This document shows positions 1 through 4,999 of a DNA stretch of 5,113 bases, piece by piece. How positions within the stretch are numbered: the stretch's first letter is position 1; the number at the start of each line of letters is the position of its first letter. The notes beneath the pieces were generated by a model. That model searched no databases and was not told the origin of the DNA. It saw only the letters and a program-made list of their open reading frames with translations. The position numbers and the translations under genes are program-made. The stretch lies in NCBI GenBank assembly GCA_030691585.1, contig JAUYEC010000181.1, positions 1 through 5,113 on the forward strand. The letters are read 5' to 3'. The stretch is from Candidatus Omnitrophota bacterium. Lineage in GTDB: Bacteria > Omnitrophota > Gorgyraeia > Gygaellales > Profunditerraquicolaceae.

Positions 1-7
1 CTGCCAT
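1..7 (-). CDS. 5' end of an unidentified gene (start codon only)
   Basis: An ATG on the minus strand at 7-5 is followed by GCA and then the window edge, so the protein would begin Met-Ala. It is placed eight bases after a consensus Shine-Dalgarno sequence, which is the whole case for calling it a gene. Nothing can be said about the product. It lies about 95 bases downstream of the nuclease gene stop, on the same strand, and could be read from the same transcript or from its own promoter. Confidence 0.6.
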
Positions 8-15
8 GTAATTAT

Positions 16-22
16 CCTCCTT
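16..22 (-). promoter_or_regulatory. Ribosome binding site of the leftmost partial gene
   Basis: The minus strand reads AAGGAGG here, a perfect match to the anti-Shine-Dalgarno sequence, with an 8-base spacer (ATAATTAC) before ATG at 7-5. It is much stronger than the sites in front of the three operon genes upstream. Confidence 0.75.
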
Positions 23-39
23 ATATGCCTACATCACCG

Positions 40-68
40 GTAGGGGCGGGTTTCAAACCCGCCCCTAC
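40..68. repeat. Intergenic GC-rich palindrome (REP-like hairpin)
   Basis: Arms 40-53 and 55-68 are exact reverse complements. As RNA this gives at least an 11-bp stem (40-50 with 58-68) around the loop TTTCAAA. It lies between the nuclease stop codon and the next ribosome binding site. No run of T follows it on the minus strand, so it does not look like an intrinsic terminator for the genes here. Palindromes with GTAGGGGCGGGTTT-type arms occur as dispersed intergenic repeats in many bacterial genomes (recalled knowledge). Whether this one is repeated elsewhere in this genome cannot be seen. Confidence 0.75.
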
Positions 69-101
69 ATTATATTGTTTTATTATGTTACCACATAATC
101 C

Positions 102-1496
102 CTAAACAAGCAACACCTCTTCGTCTTTGACCGGGATGTAGGCCGCGACACCCTTCTGCGACAGCACACCCGCAAGAACCAGAGCCTGCTCCGGGTCGCC
201 GTGCACAAGGAAAATTTTCTTTAACGGCAGGCAGGCGGTAACAAAATCCACCAATTCATTCTTATCCGCGTGCCCGGAAAAGGCGTTGATCACCACCACT
301 TCGGCGTTGAGCTCGTATTCTACCCCGAATATACGCACCACAGGAACCTTTTCCACGATCCTCCTGCCCAGCGTATCACGCGCCATATACCCGACCACCA
401 GGACCGTGTTCCTTGAATCCTCAATATTATTTTTCAAGTGATGCAGGACGCGGCCGGATTCGCACATGCCGGAGCCGGCGATAATGATCATCGGCCGTTT
501 GTCTTCGTTCAATTTTTTGGATTCTTCCTGCAGGCGGATAAATTTCAGGTTCATAAAATCAAACGGGCTTTCTTTACCCTGTATGGCCAACTGGGTCTGA
601 TTATTAAGATAATCCTTATGGTGTTCAAAGAGCCCGGTGATGTCAGTGGCTAAGGGGCTGTCTACATACACCGGTATAGTGGGGATAGTTTTTTCCTTGA
701 GTAGTTCGCTTAAAAAATAGATCACCTCTTGCGTGCGTTCCAGGGTAAAAGCGGGAATGATCACTTTGCCGCCGCGGCCAAAGGTGCGGTTGACCGTGTC
801 ATGAAGCTTTACCTTGGCATCCTCTATCGGCGAGTGCGCCCTTGCCCCGTAAGTGCTTTCCAATATAAGATAATCCAGCCCCTTAGGCACATCGGGATTC
901 CCTAATAACGGCAAATTTTTCCTGCCCAGGTCCACGGCGTAACCCAGCCGTATATTTTTTTCTTCGCCTTTAATATCTAGGACCACGATACTTGAACCCA
1001 GGATGTGCCCTGCGTCATGCAAAGTAACAGATATGTTCGGACAGACGCAAAATTTCTGGCGGTAAGAGATGACGCGAAAGGTTTTTGTCGCCCTAGACGC
1101 CTCTTTCCTAGTGTAAAGGGGCTTTCTTAAAGGCTGGCCCAGCCTGCGGTTGACCTTATTGACGTATCTTATGTCTTCTTCCTGGATCTTGCCGGAATCC
1201 CCCAGCATTAGCCCAGCCAGGTCCCGGGTGGCCGAAGTGGTATAGATCTTACAGCGCAGGCCGGCTTTTATCAGGCTGGGAATATTGCCGCAGTGGTCAA
1301 TGTGGGCGTGCGATAAAATAAGCGCGTCTATGGTGCGGGGATTGAAATGGAAAGTCGTGTTTATCTTGTAAGATTCATCGCGGCGGCCCTGAAAGAGCCC
1401 GCCATCCAGGAGGACCTCGGACTTTTCAGCGGTCACCAAGTGGCTGGAGCCTGTAACCGTGCCTACGCCGCCTAAAAATTTTATGGTTATTGCCAT
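102..1496 (-). CDS. Beta-CASP metallo-beta-lactamase-fold RNase (YSH1/TTHA0252-like)
   Basis: A 464-residue protein of the MBL-fold, beta-CASP, RMMBL-domain class (COG1236-like), expected to be a zinc-dependent cytoplasmic endo- or exoribonuclease acting in RNA processing or decay. Visible motifs in order: LLLDGGLFQG around Asp31; the metal-binding HAHIDH at 63-68; DAGHILGSS with His164; VDLGR with Asp189; motif A ESTYG with Glu213; the GSGMCESGR-VLHHL stretch at 341-354 with the motif B histidine; motif C FSGHAD with His409; and a C-terminal VHGD with His432. All metal ligands are present and the length is normal for the family. One deviation is AVD where most members have SGD before LGR. 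The ATG at 1496 overlaps the upstream membrane-protein gene by ten bases with only a weak Shine-Dalgarno, so translational coupling is likely. The fold and nuclease class are secure; the RNA target is unknown. Confidence 0.93.
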   Translation of the reverse strand: MAITIKFLGGVGTVTGSSHLVTAEKSEVLLDGGLFQGRRDESYKINTTFHFNPRTIDALILSHAHIDHCGNIPSLIKAGLRCKIYTTSATRDLAGLMLGDSGKIQEEDIRYVNKVNRRLGQPLRKPLYTRKEASRATKTFRVISYRQKFCVCPNISVTLHDAGHILGSSIVVLDIKGEEKNIRLGYAVDLGRKNLPLLGNPDVPKGLDYLILESTYGARAHSPIEDAKVKLHDTVNRTFGRGGKVIIPAFTLERTQEVIYFLSELLKEKTIPTIPVYVDSPLATDITGLFEHHKDYLNNQTQLAIQGKESPFDFMNLKFIRLQEESKKLNEDKRPMIIIAGSGMCESGRVLHHLKNNIEDSRNTVLVVGYMARDTLGRRIVEKVPVVRIFGVEYELNAEVVVINAFSGHADKNELVDFVTACLPLKKIFLVHGDPEQALVLAGVLSQKGVAAYIPVKDEEVLLV

Positions 1497-2173
1497 TTTT
1501 TATCTTTTAATTTCAAAGCTGCTGCCACGACCAACGCCAGATACGCCAGGCTAAGTATAAACAACGGTTTGTTGGAAGCAATATATTCGCTAAGGGCATA
1601 AGGATTTCTAAACACTACCTCCCCGGCGCCGGCCAGGGCAAACTGCACCCAGAATATCCTTAGCGGCGAAGCCAATATCACCGCCGACAGATACTTCCGA
1701 AAAGATATCCTGGTCAGGCCGCAGGCCAGGTCCAGGAACCTGAACGGCACCAGGGGTGCCGCCCTAAAAATAAGGAGCCATAAAAAATTGGCCCTGCCTA
1801 TTCTTTGATCAAATCTGCTGCCTGAGCCGCGCAGAGACTTTTCCACAAAGCCCCTGCCCAGGTAACGGCTGGCGTGGAATAAAATAAAGGCGTTAATGGT
1901 CTCGGCGATAAGGATAAATAAGGTGCTCCACAGAGCGCCGAAAACAACTGCCGCGATAACCCTGAATATATCCTTGGAAAACCAGATAAAAAACGTTACC
2001 ACCACATACAGAACAACGAAGATTATGCCGCTAAAAAAAAGAGGCAAGCTCGACAGGCGGCCGCGGATTAATTCATAGTCTATATGAAACAACCCGCCCA
2101 GGTACCAGATCAAAAACAGGGCAATGACAAGGATCAAGAAACCAAGTTTATTTTTATGCGGGGCAAGATCCAT
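1487..2173 (-). CDS. VTT-domain (TVP38/TMEM64, DedA-like) membrane protein
   Basis: A 228-residue hydrophobic protein with about five or six membrane segments, near residues 11-28, 45-64, 70-98, 128-150, 160-182 and 203-220. Two VTT-domain signatures are visible. One is FGALWSTLFILIAETINAF near 78-96, followed by RYLGR at 103-107. The other is FRAAPLVPFRFLDLACGLT at 136-154, where the Pro-x-x-Pro-Phe, the later CGLT and the following ISFRKYL match the family. This superfamily includes DedA proteins and TMEM41B/VMP1-type scramblases, so a role in lipid or undecaprenyl-phosphate movement across the inner membrane is inferred, not shown. Several glycines usual in the first motif are replaced by Ser, Ala or Asn. 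The stop of the upstream gene and this start share TGATG, which is typical of coupled translation. A TTG one codon earlier (2176) is an alternative start. Confidence 0.88.
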   Translation of the reverse strand: MDLAPHKNKLGFLILVIALFLIWYLGGLFHIDYELIRGRLSSLPLFFSGIIFVVLYVVVTFFIWFSKDIFRVIAAVVFGALWSTLFILIAETINAFILFHASRYLGRGFVEKSLRGSGSRFDQRIGRANFLWLLIFRAAPLVPFRFLDLACGLTRISFRKYLSAVILASPLRIFWVQFALAGAGEVVFRNPYALSEYIASNKPLFILSLAYLALVVAAALKLKDKKWQ

Positions 2174-3699
2174 CAAACCACAAAGAGGTTACGGGAAGAG
2201 AATTTTCCGTCGGTGGTCAGGTTGACACCCAACCTTTTTAATCCGACTTCATCCCCGGGGGTGGGGATATGCGTCATGTGCACCTCGCAGCCGTTTAACT
2301 CCACGAGCTTGTTCATTGCCAGCTCCGCGGTATGATTGGTAGCGGCACTTATGGAAAGAGCGATCAAGGTCTCCTCCAGATCCAGGCTCTCGGATTTACC
2401 CTTTAGAATACCTTCTTTAAGCCTGGCGATCTGATTTATGATATGAGGCGACAACAAGAGGATCTCATCGGGGATATTACTGAGCACCTTGGCCGCGTTT
2501 AAGATAAGGCTTGAGGCGGCATGCAACAGTAACGAATTTTTCCCGGTAATGATGCGGCCGTCGCGCAACTGTATGGCTGAGCCGCAATATATGCCTTCGT
2601 TGCCCTTGCCTTTTAATTCGGCGTCTTCAGCTGCCAACCTGGCCGGCTCCACCACCTGCCTGTCGCCGACTTTAACATCCATTTCTTCCATGAGCGCGGT
2701 TACGCGCTCAACGGTCTCTTTTTTTTCTATGCCCAGGACGTATTCAGTGTTATATCTGAAATACCTGCGGATCAATTCCTGTTTGGCAGCAATCTGCACC
2801 AAATCATCATCAACAATACCGAAACCCGCCCGGTTAACACCCATATCCGTAGGCGAATTATAAACAGGCGCGTTAGCGTCTTTCTGGGAGATCCTGCTCA
2901 AGATAAGTTTCAGGATGGGGAAGCTTTCCACGTCGCGGTTATAATTTATGGAAGTCTTCTTGTATTTTGCTAAATGGAAGGGGTCGACTAAATTAAAATC
3001 CTGGATATCGGCAGTGGCGGCTTCATAAGCGACGTTAACCGGATGTTTAAGCGGAAGGTTCCAGATAGGGAATGTCTCAAACTTGGCGTAACCGGCATTT
3101 AACCCGCGCTTATGTTCGTGGTAGAGCTGCGACAGGCAGATGGCCAGCTTCCCGCTGTTGGGGCCCGGGGCAGTAACTACGACAATCGGGCTTTTGGTTT
3201 CAATAAAATCATTTTTTCCGAAACCATCTTCCCCGGTGATTTTCTCAACGTCAACCGGATAACCTTCTATGGGGTAATGCAGGCACACCTTTACTCCCCT
3301 GCGCTCCAATTTATTCTTAAAGGTAACCGCGGCAGACTGGCCGGTGAAACGGGTGATCACCACCGCCAGGATATCCAACCCCCACTCCCTGAGGTCATCA
3401 ATAAGCTTTAAGGTCGCGGCATCATAAGTGATCCCGAAATCCCCGCGTACCCTGCCGCTTTCTATATCCCCGGCATAGATACCCAGGACAATATCAGCCT
3501 TATCCTTTAGCTGCTGTAAGAGCCGGATCTTGACATTAGGGTCATATCCGGGCAGGACACGGGCGGCGTGATAGTCAAAACAGAGCTTGCCGCCGAACTC
3601 CAGGTAAAGCTTATTGTCAAATTTCTTTACCCTGTCCAGGATCGCGGCAGTCTGCTCTTTGAGGTATTTTTCGTTATCAAAACCTGTTTTTTTGGTCAT
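2173..3699 (-). CDS. DUF1846 family protein
   Basis: A 508-residue protein that aligns by eye over its full length with the DUF1846 family as I remember it, which normally has about 500 residues. Signature stretches are GFDNEKYLKEQ (6-16), LYLEFGGKLCFDYHAARVLPG (31-51), the IYAGDIE-to-RGDFGITYD region (74-93), VVVTAPGPNSGKLA (173-186), the AGYAKFETFPIWNLPLKHP run (202-220), DPFH (239-242), NYNRD (252-256), SPTDMGVNRAGFGI (282-295) and a Ser/Thr-His-rich C-terminal part ending in HIPTPGDE. It looks soluble and cytosolic, with no signal peptide or membrane segment. The glycine-rich GPNSGK loop resembles a phosphate-binding loop but lacks the usual Ser/Thr after Lys. No biochemical function is established that I know of. 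It is the first gene of a three-gene operon, about 16 bases from the predicted transcription start, with no clear Shine-Dalgarno before ATG, so translation may start on a nearly leaderless mRNA. Confidence 0.93.
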   Translation of the reverse strand: MTKKTGFDNEKYLKEQTAAILDRVKKFDNKLYLEFGGKLCFDYHAARVLPGYDPNVKIRLLQQLKDKADIVLGIYAGDIESGRVRGDFGITYDAATLKLIDDLREWGLDILAVVITRFTGQSAAVTFKNKLERRGVKVCLHYPIEGYPVDVEKITGEDGFGKNDFIETKSPIVVVTAPGPNSGKLAICLSQLYHEHKRGLNAGYAKFETFPIWNLPLKHPVNVAYEAATADIQDFNLVDPFHLAKYKKTSINYNRDVESFPILKLILSRISQKDANAPVYNSPTDMGVNRAGFGIVDDDLVQIAAKQELIRRYFRYNTEYVLGIEKKETVERVTALMEEMDVKVGDRQVVEPARLAAEDAELKGKGNEGIYCGSAIQLRDGRIITGKNSLLLHAASSLILNAAKVLSNIPDEILLLSPHIINQIARLKEGILKGKSESLDLEETLIALSISAATNHTAELAMNKLVELNGCEVHMTHIPTPGDEVGLKRLGVNLTTDGKFSSRNLFVV

Positions 3700-3721
3700 A
3701 GTTTTAGTTATGTTGGGTTTT

Positions 3722-3750
3722 ATTATAATACTGGAGGGAAAGTTTGTAAA
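3722..3750 (-). promoter_or_regulatory. Sigma-70-type promoter of the DUF1846 operon
   Basis: On the minus strand, TTTACA (3750-3745) is followed by a 17-base spacer and a perfect TATAAT (3727-3722). Transcription should begin near 3715, leaving only about 16 bases before the ATG at 3699. One mismatch to the -35 consensus, ideal spacing and a perfect -10 make this the best promoter in the window. It separates the operon from the TIGR04073 unit upstream. Confidence 0.82.
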
Positions 3751-3785
3751 CAGATTTAAAAAAAGAAGGTGGGTTTTCGTCTTTA

Positions 3786-3841
3786 GTCGTTCGTCTTCCG
3801 TCTTTCGTAATACATCTGACGAAATACGGACGACGAACGAC
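3786..3841. repeat. Long imperfect inverted repeat (23-bp arms)
   Basis: Arms 3786-3808 and 3819-3841 match as reverse complements at 21 of 23 positions, with a 10-base loop (3809-3818). The arms are built from short GTCGTTCGTC and CGTCTTTCGT units that also recur just outside them (3774-3784). It sits downstream of the TIGR04073 gene and upstream of the operon promoter. No T run follows directly on the minus strand. A run of seven lies about 20 bases further on (3764-3758), so a conventional intrinsic terminator is doubtful, though the hairpin could protect the 3' end of the mRNA. Confidence 0.8.
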
Positions 3842-3842
3842 G

Positions 3843-3863
3843 CCTGCCTGTCCGGCAGGCAGG
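3843..3863. repeat. GC-rich palindrome (CCTGCCTG/CAGGCAGG)
   Basis: CCTGCCTG at 3843-3850 pairs with CAGGCAGG at 3856-3863 around the loop TCCGG. It abuts the long inverted repeat and lies ten bases beyond the stop codon of the TIGR04073 gene. Palindromes of this form are common dispersed intergenic repeats in Omnitrophota and candidate-phylum genomes (recalled, not checked). No T tract follows on either strand, so it is not an obvious terminator. Confidence 0.75.
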
Positions 3864-3873
3864 GACGACTATT

Positions 3874-4368
3874 TTACCATCTAAAAATCGCTACTTTATA
3901 TCCTTCTTCATTAGGTTTTTCCACCTTATATTCCGTTTCTGCCAAAGGTTCATCATAAGGCGGGAAAACACAGGTTACCATGTCAACGACACCGGCTGCC
4001 CCGCGCGTCAGGCTGGAGGCCAGGCCGCGGCCAAAACCAAAGGTAACGCCGGTCAATACGTTTTCATTAGCCGAAGTCTCGGCTACCTCAGCGGGTATGT
4101 CCGACCAGGAAGTGGTGGCGTTAATAAAACCATCCGAACCTTTAGTAACGGGTGAATCGGTGTAATAATATTCTTCCACAGTCATCGGAGCCGGTTGATT
4201 AGCCTGCGGCAGAACAGGTTGCTGCGACTTAAAGAAATCCAAGCGGTATGAGTTGAAAGTTGTTACTGTTGACGGCTGCATAGCACCTTCTGTCTGCGCT
4301 GAAGCCTGTGTCAAAACCATGGACATCGCACCTAAAACTACCACGATAAATAATAGGCCCTTTTTCAT
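3874..4368 (-). CDS. Secreted TIGR04073-family exosortase system-associated protein
   Basis: A 164-residue exported protein. The N-terminus MKKG plus a hydrophobic core to residue 20 and an AxA-type site (QASA before Gln25) form a signal peptide. A low-complexity Pro/Gln-rich stretch (about 49-62) follows. The conserved part is about 77-141: KGSDGFINATTSWSDIPAEV, then ENVLTGVTFGFGRGLASSL, then RGAAGVVDMVT and FPPYDEP. This pattern (a Gly-x-x-Asn start, a Trp-x-x-Ile-Pro motif, a glycine-spaced G-T-G-G-L-R-G-D-T run, and a terminal PPYD) matches my memory of TIGR04073 proteins found in genomes with exosortase/PEP-CTERM systems. Their molecular role is unknown. The start is the ATG at 4368, chosen for its signal peptide and strong ribosome binding site; reading on to 4446 would add 26 unrelated residues. 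It is probably co-transcribed with the RHH-like gene and so under the c-di-GMP riboswitch. Confidence 0.8.
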   Translation of the reverse strand: MKKGLLFIVVVLGAMSMVLTQASAQTEGAMQPSTVTTFNSYRLDFFKSQQPVLPQANQPAPMTVEEYYYTDSPVTKGSDGFINATTSWSDIPAEVAETSANENVLTGVTFGFGRGLASSLTRGAAGVVDMVTCVFPPYDEPLAETEYKVEKPNEEGYKVAIFRW

Positions 4369-4373
4369 CTTAC

Positions 4374-4381
4374 ACCTCCTT
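4374..4381 (-). promoter_or_regulatory. Ribosome binding site of the TIGR04073-family gene
   Basis: The minus strand reads AAGGAGGT, five to six bases before ATG at 4368-4366. It fixes that ATG as the start in preference to the upstream in-frame codon at 4446. It directly adjoins a small hairpin (TGCCC/GGGCA, 4381-4395), which could affect access to it. Confidence 0.85.
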
Positions 4382-4464
4382 GCCCACAATGGGCACACCG
4401 GCCAATCCGTCCCAGAAGGGACGCACTTGGCAATCATTTTTGCCAAGGTGCGATATGGCCGGGT
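4381..4464 (-). promoter_or_regulatory. Highly structured intergenic leader, possible cis-regulatory RNA
   Basis: Nearly all of this gap can pair. Read on the minus strand, an outer stem (4456-4462 with 4398-4404, 7 bp) encloses a 12-bp hairpin with one bulge (4440-4452 with 4422-4433) and a 5-bp hairpin (4418-4422 with 4409-4413, loop TTCT), giving a three-way junction. A further 5-bp hairpin (4391-4395 with 4381-4385) touches the ribosome binding site. I do not recognise a known riboswitch class. It could be a regulatory leader, an mRNA stability element or a repeat insertion. Confidence 0.45.
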
Positions 4465-4469
4465 AAAAT

Positions 4470-4721
4470 TTAATTACCCGTTGCTACATGTGCCGTCTTA
4501 TTCACAATACGCTCGATGATCTTTTCCTTTAATTGCGCTCCGGAGGTAACCATTTCTGCCGAGATCCCGATATCACGGATAAAGTCCACCAGGCCGCGCA
4601 GGATATCGTTATGGGTTAGCTTATGGCCGGTGGAAAATAACGCGTCCTTGCCCAATTTGTCCAGGAAATCCAGCTCTTGACGGTCCAGCATTGCTATCAC
4701 GCGGTGCTTAGGAGCATCCAT
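4470..4721 (-). CDS. Small ribbon-helix-helix-like protein, putative DNA-binding regulator
   Basis: An 83-residue protein with no signal peptide. The layout fits a ribbon-helix-helix domain: a short strand HRVIAMLD (6-13), helix 1 about RQELDFLDKLGKDAL (14-28), a turn STGHKL, then helix 2 starting at a Thr-His-Asn cap, THNDILRGLVDFIRDIG (36-52). A second helical tail (63-75, basic and acidic) follows. RHH proteins are dimeric DNA-binding regulators, and many are autoregulators. The exact family is not recognised, and the DNA-binding strand is short on basic residues, so this stays an inference. The start is ATG at 4721, eight bases after GGAGG; an in-frame GTG at 4730 overlaps that Shine-Dalgarno and is unlikely. 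It is the first gene after the c-di-GMP riboswitch and its terminators, and precedes the secreted TIGR04073 gene by about 100 bases. Confidence 0.75.
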   Translation of the reverse strand: MDAPKHRVIAMLDRQELDFLDKLGKDALFSTGHKLTHNDILRGLVDFIRDIGISAEMVTSGAQLKEKIIERIVNKTAHVATGN

Positions 4722-4729
4722 CTTTATCA

Positions 4730-4734
4730 CCTCC
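4730..4734 (-). promoter_or_regulatory. Ribosome binding site of the RHH-like gene
   Basis: GGAGG on the minus strand, with an 8-base spacer to ATG at 4721-4719. It rules in the ATG start over the GTG at 4730. It lies six bases after a stable GC-rich hairpin (4741-4761). Confidence 0.85.
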
Positions 4735-4740
4735 AGGGGG

Positions 4741-4761
4741 CCGCCGCCTCTTTGGCAGCGG
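4741..4761 (-). other. GC-rich hairpin just upstream of the RHH gene ribosome binding site
   Basis: On the minus strand CCGCTGCC (4761-4754) pairs with GGCGGCGG (4748-4741) around the loop AAAGA, eight pairs including one G-U. No U tract follows, so it is not a terminator. The 15-base segment 4745-4759 is an exact copy of 4998-5012, the 3' strand of the riboswitch aptamer. Confidence 0.7.
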
Positions 4762-4815
4762 GCTTAATAAACTTTAACCTATATGTTGCCTCGCCGTGGC
4801 TGATGGGTTATTTCA

Positions 4816-4893
4816 AATCCGCCTACGCGCTTTGATAGACTCTGTAAAGCAGCTTTGGTGCGCTTCGGCGGATTCGCCGTAGCCCGTCAAAGC
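4816..4893. repeat. Nested, mutually exclusive inverted repeats in the leader
   Basis: AATCCGCC (4816-4823) is the reverse complement of GGCGGATT (4867-4874), and a second step of GCGC (4827-4830 with 4860-4863) continues the stem. CGGCG-GATT-CGCCG (4866-4879) makes a separate local hairpin that uses the same bases, and GCTTTGA (4829-4835) pairs with TCAAAGC (4887-4893). The segment looks like overlapping REP-type palindromes within the leader between the terminators and the first gene. No coding sequence is evident here. Confidence 0.6.
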
Positions 4894-4929
4894 TATCTTA
4901 TTCAGGCCAATCAATGGGCGAAGGCGAAT

Positions 4930-4961
4930 AAAAAAGCCCTCTACGCAAATCAAAAGGGCTT
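4930..4961 (-). terminator. Second intrinsic terminator of the riboswitch leader
   Basis: On the minus strand AAGCCCT-type arms (4961-4955 with 4940-4934, 7 bp) enclose a 14-base loop and end in a run of six T (4935-4930). It comes directly after the first terminator in the direction of transcription. Confidence 0.8.
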
Positions 4962-4994
4962 AAAAACAAAAAACCTTGAGCAGCGCTCAAGGTT
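4962..4994 (-). terminator. Intrinsic terminator, expression platform of the c-di-GMP riboswitch
   Basis: A perfect 10-bp stem (4994-4985 with 4981-4972) with a 3-base loop is followed on the minus strand by TTTTTT, G, TTTTT (4973-4962). It starts only a few bases after the aptamer, as expected for a transcription-terminating riboswitch. I found no clear antiterminator partner for its 5' arm, so whether ligand turns genes on or off cannot be decided by eye. Confidence 0.92.
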
Positions 4995-4999
4995 ATGCG

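Noticed and set aside
69..97. TATAAT (74-69, minus strand) as a promoter for the leftmost partial gene
   Set aside because: No acceptable -35 hexamer lies 16-18 bases upstream; the -10-like match alone is weak evidence in AT-rich sequence.
3148..3168. GPNSGK loop of the DUF1846 protein as a Walker A ATP-binding motif
   Set aside because: The spacing and the residue after Lys (Leu, not Ser/Thr) do not fit the P-loop consensus. The stretch is a family signature, and nucleotide binding cannot be claimed.
3758..3841. Intrinsic terminator made of the long inverted repeat plus a run of seven T
   Set aside because: About 20 bases separate the stem from the T run on the minus strand, too far for a standard intrinsic terminator.
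3614..3958. Plus-strand open frame of 114 codons
   Set aside because: It spans the inverted repeats and promoter and overlaps two supported genes in antisense; the translation looks like noise.
4369..4446. Longer N-terminus for the secreted protein, starting at 4446
   Set aside because: The extra 26 residues cover the intergenic structured region and would bury the signal peptide. The ATG at 4368 has an ideal ribosome binding site.
4811..4833. Minus-strand stretch resembling the 16S rRNA AAAGCGCGTAGGCGG region
   Set aside because: The similarity covers only about 20 bases and the flanks do not continue as rRNA. It is explained by the local inverted repeats.
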